Shown here one piece after another: positions 1 through 6,147 of a stretch of 10,362 bases of DNA; positions within the stretch are counted from its first letter, which is position 1; the number at the start of each line of letters is the position of its first letter. The DNA is from an uncultured Fibrobacter sp. (GTDB taxonomy: Bacteria; Fibrobacterota; Fibrobacteria; Fibrobacterales; Fibrobacteraceae), in assembly GCA_937891805.1 (NCBI GenBank), contig CALATK010000286.1, positions 1 through 10,362 on the forward strand, read 5' to 3'. Under the pieces are notes generated by a model, which was not told the origin of the DNA, made no database searches, and was given only the letters and a program-made list of their open reading frames with translations. A program made the position numbers and the translations under genes.

Positions 1-807
1 CAGGCGCTGAAGGACCGCCTTGACAAGGGAACATTTGTGCTGCCGACGGGGACCCATACCCTGGATAAGGCGGCAGATCGGGACGCTACATTTGCAGGCC
101 GAATTTATTCAAGGTTCGGTGCCAGCGCTTCTCCATTGACGGGGGAGGTTTCCATAGGCCGCTTTTACCAGCAGCCGGCCTTGATGGAACTTTACGGCAC
201 ATTCCCCGGTGCGGTTTCTAACCCGAACCTGAAAAGGGAAAAGGCCACCAAGTTTGAGGCGACGGGCACATACAGGCTTCCGGGGAACCGCACGGCTTTT
301 CAGGCCACTTATTTTGAGTCCCACGTGGAAGACGGAATCTATTGGCTGATGTCGGTAGAACTGCTGCGTCCGGAGAATGTAGCCCGTTCCCTTGTTCGTG
401 GGGTGGAGATGGAACTGAACAGCAGCCCTGCGAATTTTTTGGATGTGGTGCTTCGGGCGACTATCCAAAAGACAAGGGACCGTTCCCATTCCAACACCTA
501 TAACGGTAACAAGCTCCCTGGCGAACCGGACCGCAGCTATTATGCAGAAGCGACCCTCCATTTGCCATTCCGTTTCGACTTTATTTGGGCTTCGGACTGG
601 CGAAGCGTTATGTATAGCGACCGAGCCAACAGAACGGAACAGCCGGCCGTGGCGACTCACCGTGCCTCCCTTTCGTACAATCCCTTTGATAATACCCGTT
701 TGACTTTTAGCGTGAATAATATTACCGACGAAAAGTACCGAAATTTTTATACGCCTTTCCCCATGCCAGGGAGGGAATACAAGTTCACAATCATACAGGG
801 GTTCTAG
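1..807 (+). CDS. TonB-dependent outer-membrane receptor, C-terminal part (5' end outside window)
   Basis: The frame is open from base 1 and ends at TAG 805-807, leaving 268 residues of the C-terminal beta-barrel. TonB-dependent receptors import scarce ligands (iron chelates, cobalamin, sugars) across the outer membrane using energy passed on by TonB. Seen here: the stretch GRFYQQPALMELYGTFPGA followed by NPNLKREKATKFEATG, the usual late-barrel signature (N-x-x-L-x-x-E); the near-terminal N-N-I-T-D-E-K-Y motif; alternating hydrophobic strands; and a final phenylalanine, typical of outer-membrane barrels recognised by the BAM complex. The plug domain and TonB box lie upstream and are not visible, so the substrate cannot be read. 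A beta-propeller-like lipoprotein starts 67 nt downstream on the same strand and may be its surface partner. The family call is firm; the ligand is unknown. Confidence 0.9.
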   Translation, partial: QALKDRLDKGTFVLPTGTHTLDKAADRDATFAGRIYSRFGASASPLTGEVSIGRFYQQPALMELYGTFPGAVSNPNLKREKATKFEATGTYRLPGNRTAFQATYFESHVEDGIYWLMSVELLRPENVARSLVRGVEMELNSSPANFLDVVLRATIQKTRDRSHSNTYNGNKLPGEPDRSYYAEATLHLPFRFDFIWASDWRSVMYSDRANRTEQPAVATHRASLSYNPFDNTRLTFSVNNITDEKYRNFYTPFPMPGREYKFTIIQGF

Positions 808-874
808 CCCCCTCGCTATACGGAGTGCATAGAGTTATGGCAAAGTATAGTGTAAAGCCAGAAAAGGACAAAAC

Positions 875-2011
875 ATGAATAAAAAACATAATGTCATTGC
901 GAGCATGGCGAAGCAATCTCTCGCCTGCATTGCTGTGGCCAGCCTTGCTTTTGGTCTCTCCGCTTGCGGTGACGACTCCAGTTCTTCTAGTGCCAGCGGC
1001 CCGCTCGTAGGCGACGCAGAACTTGCCGGTGTCATTTTTGACGGCGGCGACTATCAGGTTCCCGAAGGAGAACTCCGTTGGATCGATGTGGAGGGCAACA
1101 TCTCCGAAAAGAGCCTTTCATTCTACCAGGATTCAAGAGTCGCGACCAATGGCAACGACGTGTTCGTTATGGAAGGTCTGGGCACGGACAATATTTCCCT
1201 TGTCAAGCCCGAATTCATTGAAGAGGGAGCCAAGAAGGCTGTGGTCTGGCAGGTGAAATTCGAAAATTCCAACCCGGTGGACATGGCTTTCGATGGCGAA
1301 GAAGCCTGGGTGGCCCTCCAGAACGCCGACTCTCTCGTGAAAATTTCTACCAAGGACGGCAAGGTCGTAAAGTCCATCAAGACAGGCGATTTTGCCTCTG
1401 AAGGTCAAATTTCTCCGTATGTGGTAGATGTGGAATTTGACGACGGTACGCTTTACGTGCTCATGCAGCGCTATTCTATGGACGCAGAATGGAACTTTAC
1501 CTATCCGAAGGGCCTGGTGGCTATTTACGACGGTTCTACCGGCAAGTTGCAGGATACGGTTCAGCTTGTGACGAAAAATCCCACAAAGTTGACCTTCTAC
1601 AAAGGCAACCTTTATGTGGCCTCTCTGGGTGAATACGATGGCAAGGCTGATGACAACCGCGGCATTGAAAAGGTTGATCTCGATGCCAAGAAATCAAGCC
1701 TTGTTATTTCTGGCAAAAAGCTGGGTGCCGGTATCTACGGGTTTACCGCAGAAGACGGAATTGCCTTTGCGGCCCTCTATAAGGAATGGGGCAGCACGCC
1801 GGTTGTAAAGATCGACCTTGAAAAGGGTTCTTTCGAAGAAGTGAAGGGCATTGCCGATGCCCAGGCCACCCTTGCCTACAAGGACGAGGCTCTCTATGTG
1901 GGCGACCATACTATGGGCAAGGAAAAGATCTATGTCTATAAGGACGGCAAGCTGACCGGCTTTGAACAGCCCAAGGGCGCCCAGGCTCCCTACAGCATCG
2001 CCTTGTTCTAA
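875..2011 (+). CDS. Beta-propeller-like (YncE/quinoprotein-type) lipoprotein
   Basis: A 378-residue lipoprotein. The signal peptide ends in the lipobox L-S-A-C with Cys31 as the lipidated residue, followed by G-D-D and five serines, a flexible acidic linker. The ATG at 875 is chosen because AGGA lies about 6 nt upstream; an internal ATG at 905 (Met11) has no such site. The rest reads as repeated blade-like units: a hydrophobic strand ending in L-Y-V or A-W-V, then V-x-K-I or V-A-I-Y-D with a D-G-K or T-G-K turn, at about residues 134-170, 181-228, 235-278, 285-322 and 329-364. This resembles YncE/quinoprotein-like propellers. Such proteins often bind a ligand, and some surface lipoproteins of this fold (BtuG in Bacteroides) hand ligand to a TonB-dependent receptor. 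The gene follows a receptor gene, so a shared uptake role is plausible but inferred. A weak -10-like TATAGT lies at 846-851. Residues 7-15 are encoded by a dispersed repeat. Confidence 0.82.
   Translation: MNKKHNVIASMAKQSLACIAVASLAFGLSACGDDSSSSSASGPLVGDAELAGVIFDGGDYQVPEGELRWIDVEGNISEKSLSFYQDSRVATNGNDVFVMEGLGTDNISLVKPEFIEEGAKKAVVWQVKFENSNPVDMAFDGEEAWVALQNADSLVKISTKDGKVVKSIKTGDFASEGQISPYVVDVEFDDGTLYVLMQRYSMDAEWNFTYPKGLVAIYDGSTGKLQDTVQLVTKNPTKLTFYKGNLYVASLGEYDGKADDNRGIEKVDLDAKKSSLVISGKKLGAGIYGFTAEDGIAFAALYKEWGSTPVVKIDLEKGSFEEVKGIADAQATLAYKDEALYVGDHTMGKEKIYVYKDGKLTGFEQPKGAQAPYSIALF
893..919 (+). repeat. Dispersed palindromic repeat (V-I-A-S-x-A-K-Q-S type) inside the lipoprotein 5' end
   Basis: The 27 bases run GTCATTGCGAGC, ATG, GCGAAGCAATCT. 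Outer arms ATTGC (896-900) and GCAAT (913-917) are inverted. From memory this matches a widespread bacterial interspersed repeat whose usual centre is GCGAGCGAAGCGAAGC; the copy here has ATG where the usual form reads GAA. It is translated in frame as V-I-A-S-M-A-K-Q-S, residues 7-15 of the lipoprotein. The opposite strand reads R-D-C-F-A-M-L-A-M-T, the other commonly seen translation of this repeat. The family match is from memory, not a search. Confidence 0.7.
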
Positions 2012-2039
2012 TTGACATATCACATTTATTTTTGAATTT

Positions 2040-2071
2040 AGCCTTGCGGGCAAGCCCCGCGGGGCTTTTTC
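2040..2071 (+). terminator. Intrinsic terminator after the propeller lipoprotein
   Basis: An 11-bp stem pairs 2040-2050 (AGCCTTGCGGG) with 2056-2066 (CCCGCGGGGCT), closed by the loop CAAGC and containing two U-G wobbles at 2044-2062 and 2045-2061. It is followed by five T residues (2066-2070). This is a textbook rho-independent terminator that ends the receptor/lipoprotein transcript 28 nt past the lipoprotein stop codon. The next gene begins only 17 nt later, so its promoter must overlap or immediately follow the hairpin. Confidence 0.88.
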
Positions 2072-2077
2072 TATATT
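2072..2077 (+). promoter_or_regulatory. Candidate -10 element for the IMPase/HAD operon
   Basis: TATATT sits 10 nt before the ATG at 2088, directly after the terminator T-run, in the context CTATATTTG. A similar CTAGATTTG lies just before the lptE-like gene and CTATCTTTT lies upstream of serS on the other strand. No -35 hexamer is visible: the expected place is inside the terminator stem. If used, the 5' leader would be only a few nucleotides and would contain no Shine-Dalgarno site. Assignment rests on similarity and position only. Confidence 0.45.
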
Positions 2078-2087
2078 TGGGGCGCTT

Positions 2088-2876
2088 ATGGAAGACCTGA
2101 AAAAATACCTGGATTTGGCGGAACGCCTGGGCCGCGAGGCGGGGGAACTGTGCCTTCGCCTGCAGGGCGAACTGGGCGACGTGAAGTACAAGTCCGCAAA
2201 GGACGTGGTGACCATTGCCGACGTTGGCAGCGAAAAACTCATCGTAGAAGGGATCCGCAAGGCGTTTCCTAGCCATTCTATCCGTACCGAAGAAATGGGC
2301 GTGGTAGAGGGCTCCGACCCGGACTTTCGCTGGATTATCGACCCGGTAGATGGAACGGTGAACTTTAGTCGGGGAATTCCCCTGTGGGGAATTTCCATCG
2401 CGCTCCATTACAAGGGTAAGCCCCTGGTGGCAGTGATAAACCTGCCCAAGCTGGGGGAGTTCTTTACGGCGACCCTCGGGGGCGGCACCTTCATGAACGG
2501 CAAGCGGGTCTGCGTGAGCAAGGAATCCAACCCGCTCCATGCCATCGTGAGCAACGGGGATTTTAACGTGGGCGTGGCGACAGAAATCAACGCCCGCAAT
2601 TCCAAAAATTTTGCCCGGGAGGCGGAAGCCTTCGAGCGGGTCAAGTGCCTGGGTTCTGCGGTGGTAGAATCCTGCTTTGTGGCCTGTGGCCGCATAGACG
2701 GATTCGTGATGACCATGAGTTACCCCTGGGATATTGCTGCCGGAGCCCTGATGGTTGCGGAAGCGGGTGGCGTGGCCACCCATATCGACGGCACTCCTAT
2801 GCAGTTCGTGGACGGCGAACAGGTGCTTTTCAGCAACGGCCTGATTCATGAAACCCTGGTAAAGACGGTCTCGTAG
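2088..2876 (+). CDS. Inositol monophosphatase family protein
   Basis: A 262-residue, full-length member of the metal-dependent, lithium-sensitive phosphatase family that includes inositol-1-phosphatase, SuhB, CysQ (3'-phosphoadenosine 5'-phosphate phosphatase) and HisN-type histidinol-phosphatases. Seen: Glu68-Glu69 in the first metal site, motif W-I-I-D-P-V-D-G-T-V-N-F at residues 82-93 (Asp85 and Asp88 bind metal, G-T binds phosphate), and the second signature W-D-I-A-A-G-A-L at 214-221 with Asp215 as metal ligand, followed by A-E-A-G-G. All catalytic residues are present. Substrate cannot be told apart by motif alone: a histidinol-phosphate role is possible since hisI is about 6 kb away, but nothing local supports it. 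The start codon lacks a Shine-Dalgarno site and lies 10 nt after a -10-like box. The HAD gene begins 19 nt downstream. Confidence 0.9.
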   Translation: MEDLKKYLDLAERLGREAGELCLRLQGELGDVKYKSAKDVVTIADVGSEKLIVEGIRKAFPSHSIRTEEMGVVEGSDPDFRWIIDPVDGTVNFSRGIPLWGISIALHYKGKPLVAVINLPKLGEFFTATLGGGTFMNGKRVCVSKESNPLHAIVSNGDFNVGVATEINARNSKNFAREAEAFERVKCLGSAVVESCFVACGRIDGFVMTMSYPWDIAAGALMVAEAGGVATHIDGTPMQFVDGEQVLFSNGLIHETLVKTVS

Positions 2877-2895
2877 CGTATTGTAGGACTGCATC

Positions 2896-3762
2896 ATGAA
2901 AATCCTGTTTACCGACCTGGATGGAACCCTGCTGGACGACAACAAGGATATTTCCGCAGAAGATTTGTCCGCCATCCGCAAGATGATAGAGGCCGGCCAC
3001 AAGTTCGTGATGACCACGGGGCGGCCCTTGACCAGCGTCAAGAAACTGGCCGAAAAGTACGGCTTTATGGAGGCCGGATTTTACCTGGTGAGTTTCAATG
3101 GCGGGCTCATTTACGACTGCGGGGCGAAAAAGCCCATCTTGACCCGGCGAATTTCCGTTGACGACGTGAAGTTCATTATGGATGCCGCTTTTAGTTTGGG
3201 AATGCACGCCCACACCTACGCCGGAGACCTGGTGGTTTCGGAACACGAGACGGAACAGCTCAAGACCTACTGCCGCCTGATGCAGATGGACTACGTGGTT
3301 GTAGATGATATTCGGGAGTATTTTGCCGGAAAAACCGGATGCGATGCGGCTCCGACGGCACCCATAAATGTGGTGGTGAAGCCCCCTATCAAGGTGAACA
3401 TCATTACGCCTTTCGATCATTCGAGCCTGGAAAGTTTCCGTGCCGAAATGCGCAAGACCACGGCGGGCAAGCTGTTTGACGTGTTCAGCAAGCCCGAAAT
3501 GCTGGAATTTTCACACCTGCAGAGCAACAAGGGCGACGCGGTGCGCTTTATGGCGGAATTTTACGGAGTCCCGATGGGGGATACCATTGCCGTTGGCGAC
3601 GAAGAGAATGATTGCCCCATGATTGAGGCGGCAGGCGTAGGCGTTGCCATGGCGAATGCCTCGCAAGTGGTCAAGGATGTCGCCGATTATGTGACGGAAC
3701 GGGACAACAACCACAGCGGAATCGCCGAAGTCATCGAAAAATTTGTTCTTGGCGATGAATAA
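2896..3762 (+). CDS. Cof-type HAD-superfamily phosphatase (HAD-IIB)
   Basis: A 288-residue hydrolase that removes phosphate from small molecules such as sugar phosphates or flavin mononucleotide; the cytosolic Cof/YidA group has broad substrate range. Seen: motif I F-T-D-L-D-G-T at residues 5-11 with nucleophile Asp7 and acid/base Asp9; motif II T-T-G-R at 40-43; the N-G-G-L-I-Y-D stretch at 68-74; motif III lysine in S-N-K-G (Lys212); motif IV G-D-E-E-N-D at 234-239, followed by G-V-A-M-A-N-A. The cap domain lies between motifs II and III, as in type IIB. AGGA at 2885-2888, 7 nt before the ATG, fixes the start. It is 19 nt downstream of the IMPase gene, likely co-transcribed, so the two phosphatases may serve one pathway. 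It faces pflA tail to tail with 24 nt between, and I see no terminator there. Confidence 0.92.
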   Translation: MKILFTDLDGTLLDDNKDISAEDLSAIRKMIEAGHKFVMTTGRPLTSVKKLAEKYGFMEAGFYLVSFNGGLIYDCGAKKPILTRRISVDDVKFIMDAAFSLGMHAHTYAGDLVVSEHETEQLKTYCRLMQMDYVVVDDIREYFAGKTGCDAAPTAPINVVVKPPIKVNIITPFDHSSLESFRAEMRKTTAGKLFDVFSKPEMLEFSHLQSNKGDAVRFMAEFYGVPMGDTIAVGDEENDCPMIEAAGVGVAMANASQVVKDVADYVTERDNNHSGIAEVIEKFVLGDE

Positions 3763-3786
3763 GATCGCAGAAAATGATTCTTGGTG

Positions 3787-4524
3787 CTAGGACTCCAGAA
3801 TTTTTTTTGCGTTTGCTATCCGTTCGGGTGTCGGCGATTTGATGTCTTTTAGGGCGTAATCAATGCCTAGTTGCTGGTATTTTGCTAAAGCTAGGGAATG
3901 GTAGGGTAGGACTTCTACCCTTTCAACATTTTTGAATTGGTTGATGAATTCCTTTGTGCGGATTAAGTATTCATCCTTGTCGCTATATCCAGGGACTAAA
4001 ACGTGACGGACCCAAATGGGCTTTTGTATTTCATCAAGAAAACGGAACATATCAAGATTGTGATCCATGCTGTGCCCGGTCAGTTTTTTATGTTCGGCCG
4101 GGTCTATGATTTTTATATCAACCAAAAGCAAGTCGGTTGAATCCATCAGCCTTTTGAATTTGGAAAAATATGGCTCCGATCGCACAAAGTTGACACCGGA
4201 GGTGTCTATGCAGGTGTGGATGGTTTTTTGCTTTGCCAATTCGAAAAATTCAATTAAAAAATCAAGTTGCATCAAGGGTTCTCCGCCGCTGACGGTAATC
4301 CCTCCATCAGAGCCCCAGTAGTTTTTATACCGGAGTGCTTTTTGTAGCAAGTCGCTTGCACTAATATCATAGGCGCCGACATCGCTTCCGTCAAAATTCC
4401 ATGTTTCAGGATTGTGGCAGAATAGGCATCGCATAGGGCAACCTTGCATAAAAACGACGAAACGCACGCCTGGACCGTCGACGGAGCCAAAGGTTTCAAT
4501 TTTATTGATGCGACCAAGGTTCAT
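3787..4524 (-). CDS. pflA: Pyruvate formate-lyase activating enzyme (radical SAM)
   Basis: This radical SAM enzyme uses a 4Fe-4S cluster and S-adenosylmethionine to put a glycyl radical on pyruvate formate-lyase, enabling anaerobic conversion of pyruvate to formate and acetyl-CoA. I place the start at the ATG at 4522-4524, giving 245 residues. The frame is open back to a TTG at 4561-4563, but from the ATG the cluster motif C-P-M-R-C-L-F-C falls at Cys29, Cys33 and Cys36, the positions known for the E. coli enzyme (246 residues). Further support: F-G-S-V-D-G-P-G-V-R-F near the N-terminus and G-G-I-T-V-S-G-G-E-P-L, the SAM-contacting G-G-E-P motif. No pyruvate formate-lyase gene is in the window. 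Sampled lines give about 38-43% G+C, against about 58% in a sampled serS line, so codon use differs. The upstream gene serS is separated by two hairpins, so separate expression is likely. Confidence 0.93.
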   Translation of the reverse strand: MNLGRINKIETFGSVDGPGVRFVVFMQGCPMRCLFCHNPETWNFDGSDVGAYDISASDLLQKALRYKNYWGSDGGITVSGGEPLMQLDFLIEFFELAKQKTIHTCIDTSGVNFVRSEPYFSKFKRLMDSTDLLLVDIKIIDPAEHKKLTGHSMDHNLDMFRFLDEIQKPIWVRHVLVPGYSDKDEYLIRTKEFINQFKNVERVEVLPYHSLALAKYQQLGIDYALKDIKSPTPERIANAKKILES

Positions 4525-4530
4525 AACGCA

Positions 4531-4536
4531 ATAATA
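4531..4536 (-). promoter_or_regulatory. Candidate -10 element of pflA
   Basis: TATTAT on the minus strand lies 6 nt before the pflA ATG, at the end of the terminator T-run. There is no Shine-Dalgarno site in the leader. The spacing to the start codon equals that of the TAGATT box before the lptE-like gene. A transcript from here would start at or next to the A of the ATG. No -35 box is evident, and AT-rich sequence may mimic this box by chance. Confidence 0.3.
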
Positions 4537-4572
4537 AAAAAATGTTCCGTATTGGCTGAACAATGCGGAACA
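4536..4572 (-). terminator. Terminator-like 12-bp inverted repeat between serS and pflA
   Basis: Arms 4543-4554 (TGTTCCGTATTG on plus) and 4561-4572 (CAATGCGGAACA) pair at 11 of 12 positions around the 6-nt loop 4555-4560. On the minus strand the hairpin is followed by seven T residues (4542 down to 4536), so it can act as an intrinsic terminator for serS, ending only 11 nt before the pflA start codon. The single mismatch is A-C in the minus-strand RNA and G-U in the plus-strand RNA. It could instead be an attenuator or a protein-binding palindrome controlling pflA. Confidence 0.72.
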
Positions 4573-4575
4573 ATT

Positions 4576-4599
4576 AAAAATTTCTCAGAGCCGCTGAGA
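4576..4599 (-). terminator. Short hairpin directly after the serS stop codon
   Basis: A 6-bp stem (TCTCAG at 4583-4588 with CTGAGA at 4594-4599, loop 4589-4593) starts one base past the serS stop. On the minus strand it is followed by AAA then five T residues. It is weaker than the second hairpin 10 nt further on; the two may work in tandem to end serS transcription. Confidence 0.45.
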
Positions 4600-5886
4600 T
4601 TACTTCTTCGGCTCAATTTTTTCCATGCCACCCATGTACGGCCTCAGCACTTCAGGAATCATCAGCGAGCCGTCCTTCTGCTGGTAGTTGTCGCAGATGC
4701 CCACCATCACGCGCGGTGTGGCAAGTCCGGAACCGTTCAGCGTGTGCACGAAGGTGTTCTTGCCGTTAATCTTCGTCTTGATGTTGGCGCGACGAGCCTG
4801 GTAGTCTTCGAAGTTAGAGCAGGAACTCACTTCGAGCCACTTCTTTTCCACCGGGGCGTAGACTTCCAGGTCGTAGCACTTGGCGGCACCGAAACCGAGG
4901 TCGCCCTTGCAGAGGGCCAGGCGGTGGTAGGGCAGTCCCAGCTTTTCCAGGAGTTTTTCACCGAAGCGGGTGAGTTCCTCGTGGTCTTCGTAGCTGTGTT
5001 CGGGGTGCGCGAAGTAAACCATTTCCACCTTGTTGAACTGGTGCAGACGGAGAAGACCGCGGGTATCCTTGCCGTAAGAACCGGCTTCACGGCGGAAGCA
5101 GGCGGAGTAGGCGCAGATGCGCTTCGGGAGTTCGGATTCCGGAATCACTTCGCCGGCATAGAGGTTGGTCAGGGGCACTTCTGCGGTCGGGATGAGGAAC
5201 AGGTCGTCGTCCTTGTCGCAGCGGTACATGTCTTCTTCGAACTTCGGGAGCTGGCCCGTGCCGCGCATGGTGTTGCGGGTCACGAGGTACGGAGGCGTGA
5301 ATTCCTCGAAGCCGGCCTTCTGGTGTTCATCCAGGAAGAACTGGATGAGGGCGCGTTCCAGGCGGGAACCGAGACCGCGGTAGACCGGGAAGCCGGAACC
5401 GGAAATTTTGGCGCCGCGTTCGAAGTCAAAAATGCCGAGGCGTTCGCCCAGGGTCTTGTGGTCCACGCGGGCGAAGTCGTCGTTCTTGGTGTAGTAGTCA
5501 AACGGAATCGGACCGTCCTTCTCGACCACGTTGTCGCTGGAATCCTTGCCTTCCGGGGAACGGGGGGCGATGTTCGGCACGGGCATGAGCATTTCGGTCT
5601 GCTTGTAGTCCAAATCCTTGAGCTTCTTGTCCAGCTCGTCAATCTTGTCGCCCAGGGCGCGCATGGCGGCCACGGCCTCGTCGGCGTTCTCGCCCTTCTT
5701 CTTGAGGTCGCCAATCTTCTTGGATTCGGCGTTGCGTTCGCTCTTGAGGCGTTCCACTTCGGTGAGGAGCGGGCGGCGTTCGTTATCGATGGCGAGAACG
5801 TCCTTCAGGCTCACCGTGGTGTACTTCTTTTCGGTTTCAGCAATGTAGTATTCCGGATTTTCGCGGATTTTCTTGATGTCAAGCAT
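4600..5886 (-). CDS. serS: Seryl-tRNA synthetase
   Basis: A 428-residue class II aminoacyl-tRNA synthetase that charges tRNA-Ser (and tRNA-Sec where present) with serine. Domains: an N-terminal tRNA-binding helical arm, residues about 1-100, rich in Lys and Glu as an antiparallel coiled coil (about 30-95); then the catalytic core. Seen in order: T-A-E-V-P-L-T-N at 234-241, which contacts serine; motif 2 F-R-R-E-A-G-S-Y-G-K-D-T-R-G-L at 264-278; H-Q-F-N-K-V-E at 282-288; motif 3 N-G-S-G-L-A-T-P-R at 384-392 with the invariant Arg392. Length is normal for the family. The ATG at 5886 has GAGG 6 nt upstream. A long open frame runs antisense through the gene, but it is a shadow. Two hairpins follow the stop codon. 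A -10-like box lies at 5920-5925. Confidence 0.97.
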   Translation of the reverse strand: MLDIKKIRENPEYYIAETEKKYTTVSLKDVLAIDNERRPLLTEVERLKSERNAESKKIGDLKKKGENADEAVAAMRALGDKIDELDKKLKDLDYKQTEMLMPVPNIAPRSPEGKDSSDNVVEKDGPIPFDYYTKNDDFARVDHKTLGERLGIFDFERGAKISGSGFPVYRGLGSRLERALIQFFLDEHQKAGFEEFTPPYLVTRNTMRGTGQLPKFEEDMYRCDKDDDLFLIPTAEVPLTNLYAGEVIPESELPKRICAYSACFRREAGSYGKDTRGLLRLHQFNKVEMVYFAHPEHSYEDHEELTRFGEKLLEKLGLPYHRLALCKGDLGFGAAKCYDLEVYAPVEKKWLEVSSCSNFEDYQARRANIKTKINGKNTFVHTLNGSGLATPRVMVGICDNYQQKDGSLMIPEVLRPYMGGMEKIEPKK

Positions 5887-5919
5887 TTTATGCCTCGGTT
5901 GAGAAATTTTACGCGGGAA

Positions 5920-5925
5920 AAGATA
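5920..5925 (-). promoter_or_regulatory. Candidate -10 element of serS
   Basis: On the minus strand CTATCTTTT places TATCTT 33 nt before the serS ATG, leaving room for a normal leader with the GAGG ribosome binding site at 5893-5896. The expected -35 region falls within a 4-unit heptamer array (5932-5959), so the array would set the upstream promoter sequence. No recognisable -35 hexamer is seen. Confidence 0.4.
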
Positions 5926-5931
5926 GCAAAA

Positions 5932-5959
5932 GTGGTTAGTGGTTAGTGGCTAGTGGCTA
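5932..5959 (+). repeat. Heptamer array, 4 units: GTGGTTA x2, GTGGCTA x2
   Basis: Four perfect 7-bp units at 5932-5938, 5939-5945, 5946-5952 and 5953-5959 differ only by T or C at position 5. On the opposite strand the unit reads TAACCAC or TAGCCAC. The array lies 45 nt upstream of serS, at its promoter. Heptanucleotide short tandem repeats are known from filamentous cyanobacteria (STRR families); the similarity is in period and style, and I infer no common origin. Confidence 0.9.
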
Positions 5960-5984
5960 GGAACGAATGGCGAAATAGACTCCC

Positions 5985-6120
5985 AGATTGTATGGGCTAG
6001 ATTGTGTAGGGGAAAGCCTTCCCCTCGCTTCCTTCGACCCTCTCAGGTCCCCGAGCTTGCCGAGGGGCCGAAGGGCGCTACCCCTTCGCCTAGGGGGACA
6101 CCCCCTAAGACCCCCGCGTT
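5985..6120. repeat. GC-rich composite hairpin element in the serS/lptE gap
   Basis: This non-coding stretch contains two perfect hairpins and a dispersed repeat. Hairpin one: GGGGAA (6009-6014), loop AGCC, TTCCCC (6019-6024). Hairpin two: TAGGGGG (6091-6097), loop ACA, CCCCCTA (6101-6107). Between them lies the 25-bp palindromic repeat at 6045-6069. Runs of C and G and the mosaic build look like a mobile or multiplied intergenic element rather than a gene. The element limits are approximate, as no second full copy exists in the window. A 94-codon open frame across it shows no coding signs. Confidence 0.55.
6045..6069. repeat. Dispersed palindromic repeat (G-P-S-x-S-S-G-T type), intergenic copy
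   Basis: These 25 bases match 7635-7659, inside the phosphatase gene, at 22 of 25 positions. Pairing GGTCCCC (6046-6052) with GGGGCC (6064-6069) gives a 6-bp stem with one bulged T. One of the three differences changes C-G here (6052/6064) to T-A there (7642/7654), which keeps the stem intact. Confidence 0.75.
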
Positions 6121-6135
6121 CTAATCAGTATTTTC

Positions 6136-6141
6136 TAGATT
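6136..6141 (+). promoter_or_regulatory. Candidate -10 element of the lptE-like gene
   Basis: TAGATT, in the context CTAGATTTG, ends 6 nt before the ATG at 6148. With the usual distance from -10 to start site, transcription would begin on or next to the start codon, so the message would be leaderless. This fits the absence of any Shine-Dalgarno sequence. No -35 box is visible. Confidence 0.42.
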
Positions 6142-6147
6142 TGAGCC

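Noticed and set aside
2012..2040. A sigma-70-type promoter starting with TTGACA at 2012-2017
   Set aside because: At the right spacing (17 nt) only AATTTA is found, a poor -10, and any transcript would run straight into the terminator at 2040-2071.
1911..3041. A 376-codon open frame on the minus strand opposite the IMPase gene
   Set aside because: It crosses the terminator at 2040-2071 and the gaps on both sides of the IMPase gene, and its product is rich in His, Arg and Pro with no known motif. The plus strand carries clear IMPase and HAD motifs.
4525..4563. N-terminal extension of pflA to a TTG start, adding 13 residues
   Set aside because: The TTG lies within the inverted repeat, with no ribosome binding site, and would move the cluster cysteines away from positions 29, 33 and 36, which the ATG at 4524 gives exactly.
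4444..5946. A 500-codon open frame on the plus strand, opposite serS and the pflA start
   Set aside because: It is antisense to serS, which has all class II motifs. Its translation has long Val/Ala/Phe/Glu-rich low-complexity runs typical of a shadow of a codon-biased gene, and no recognisable domain.
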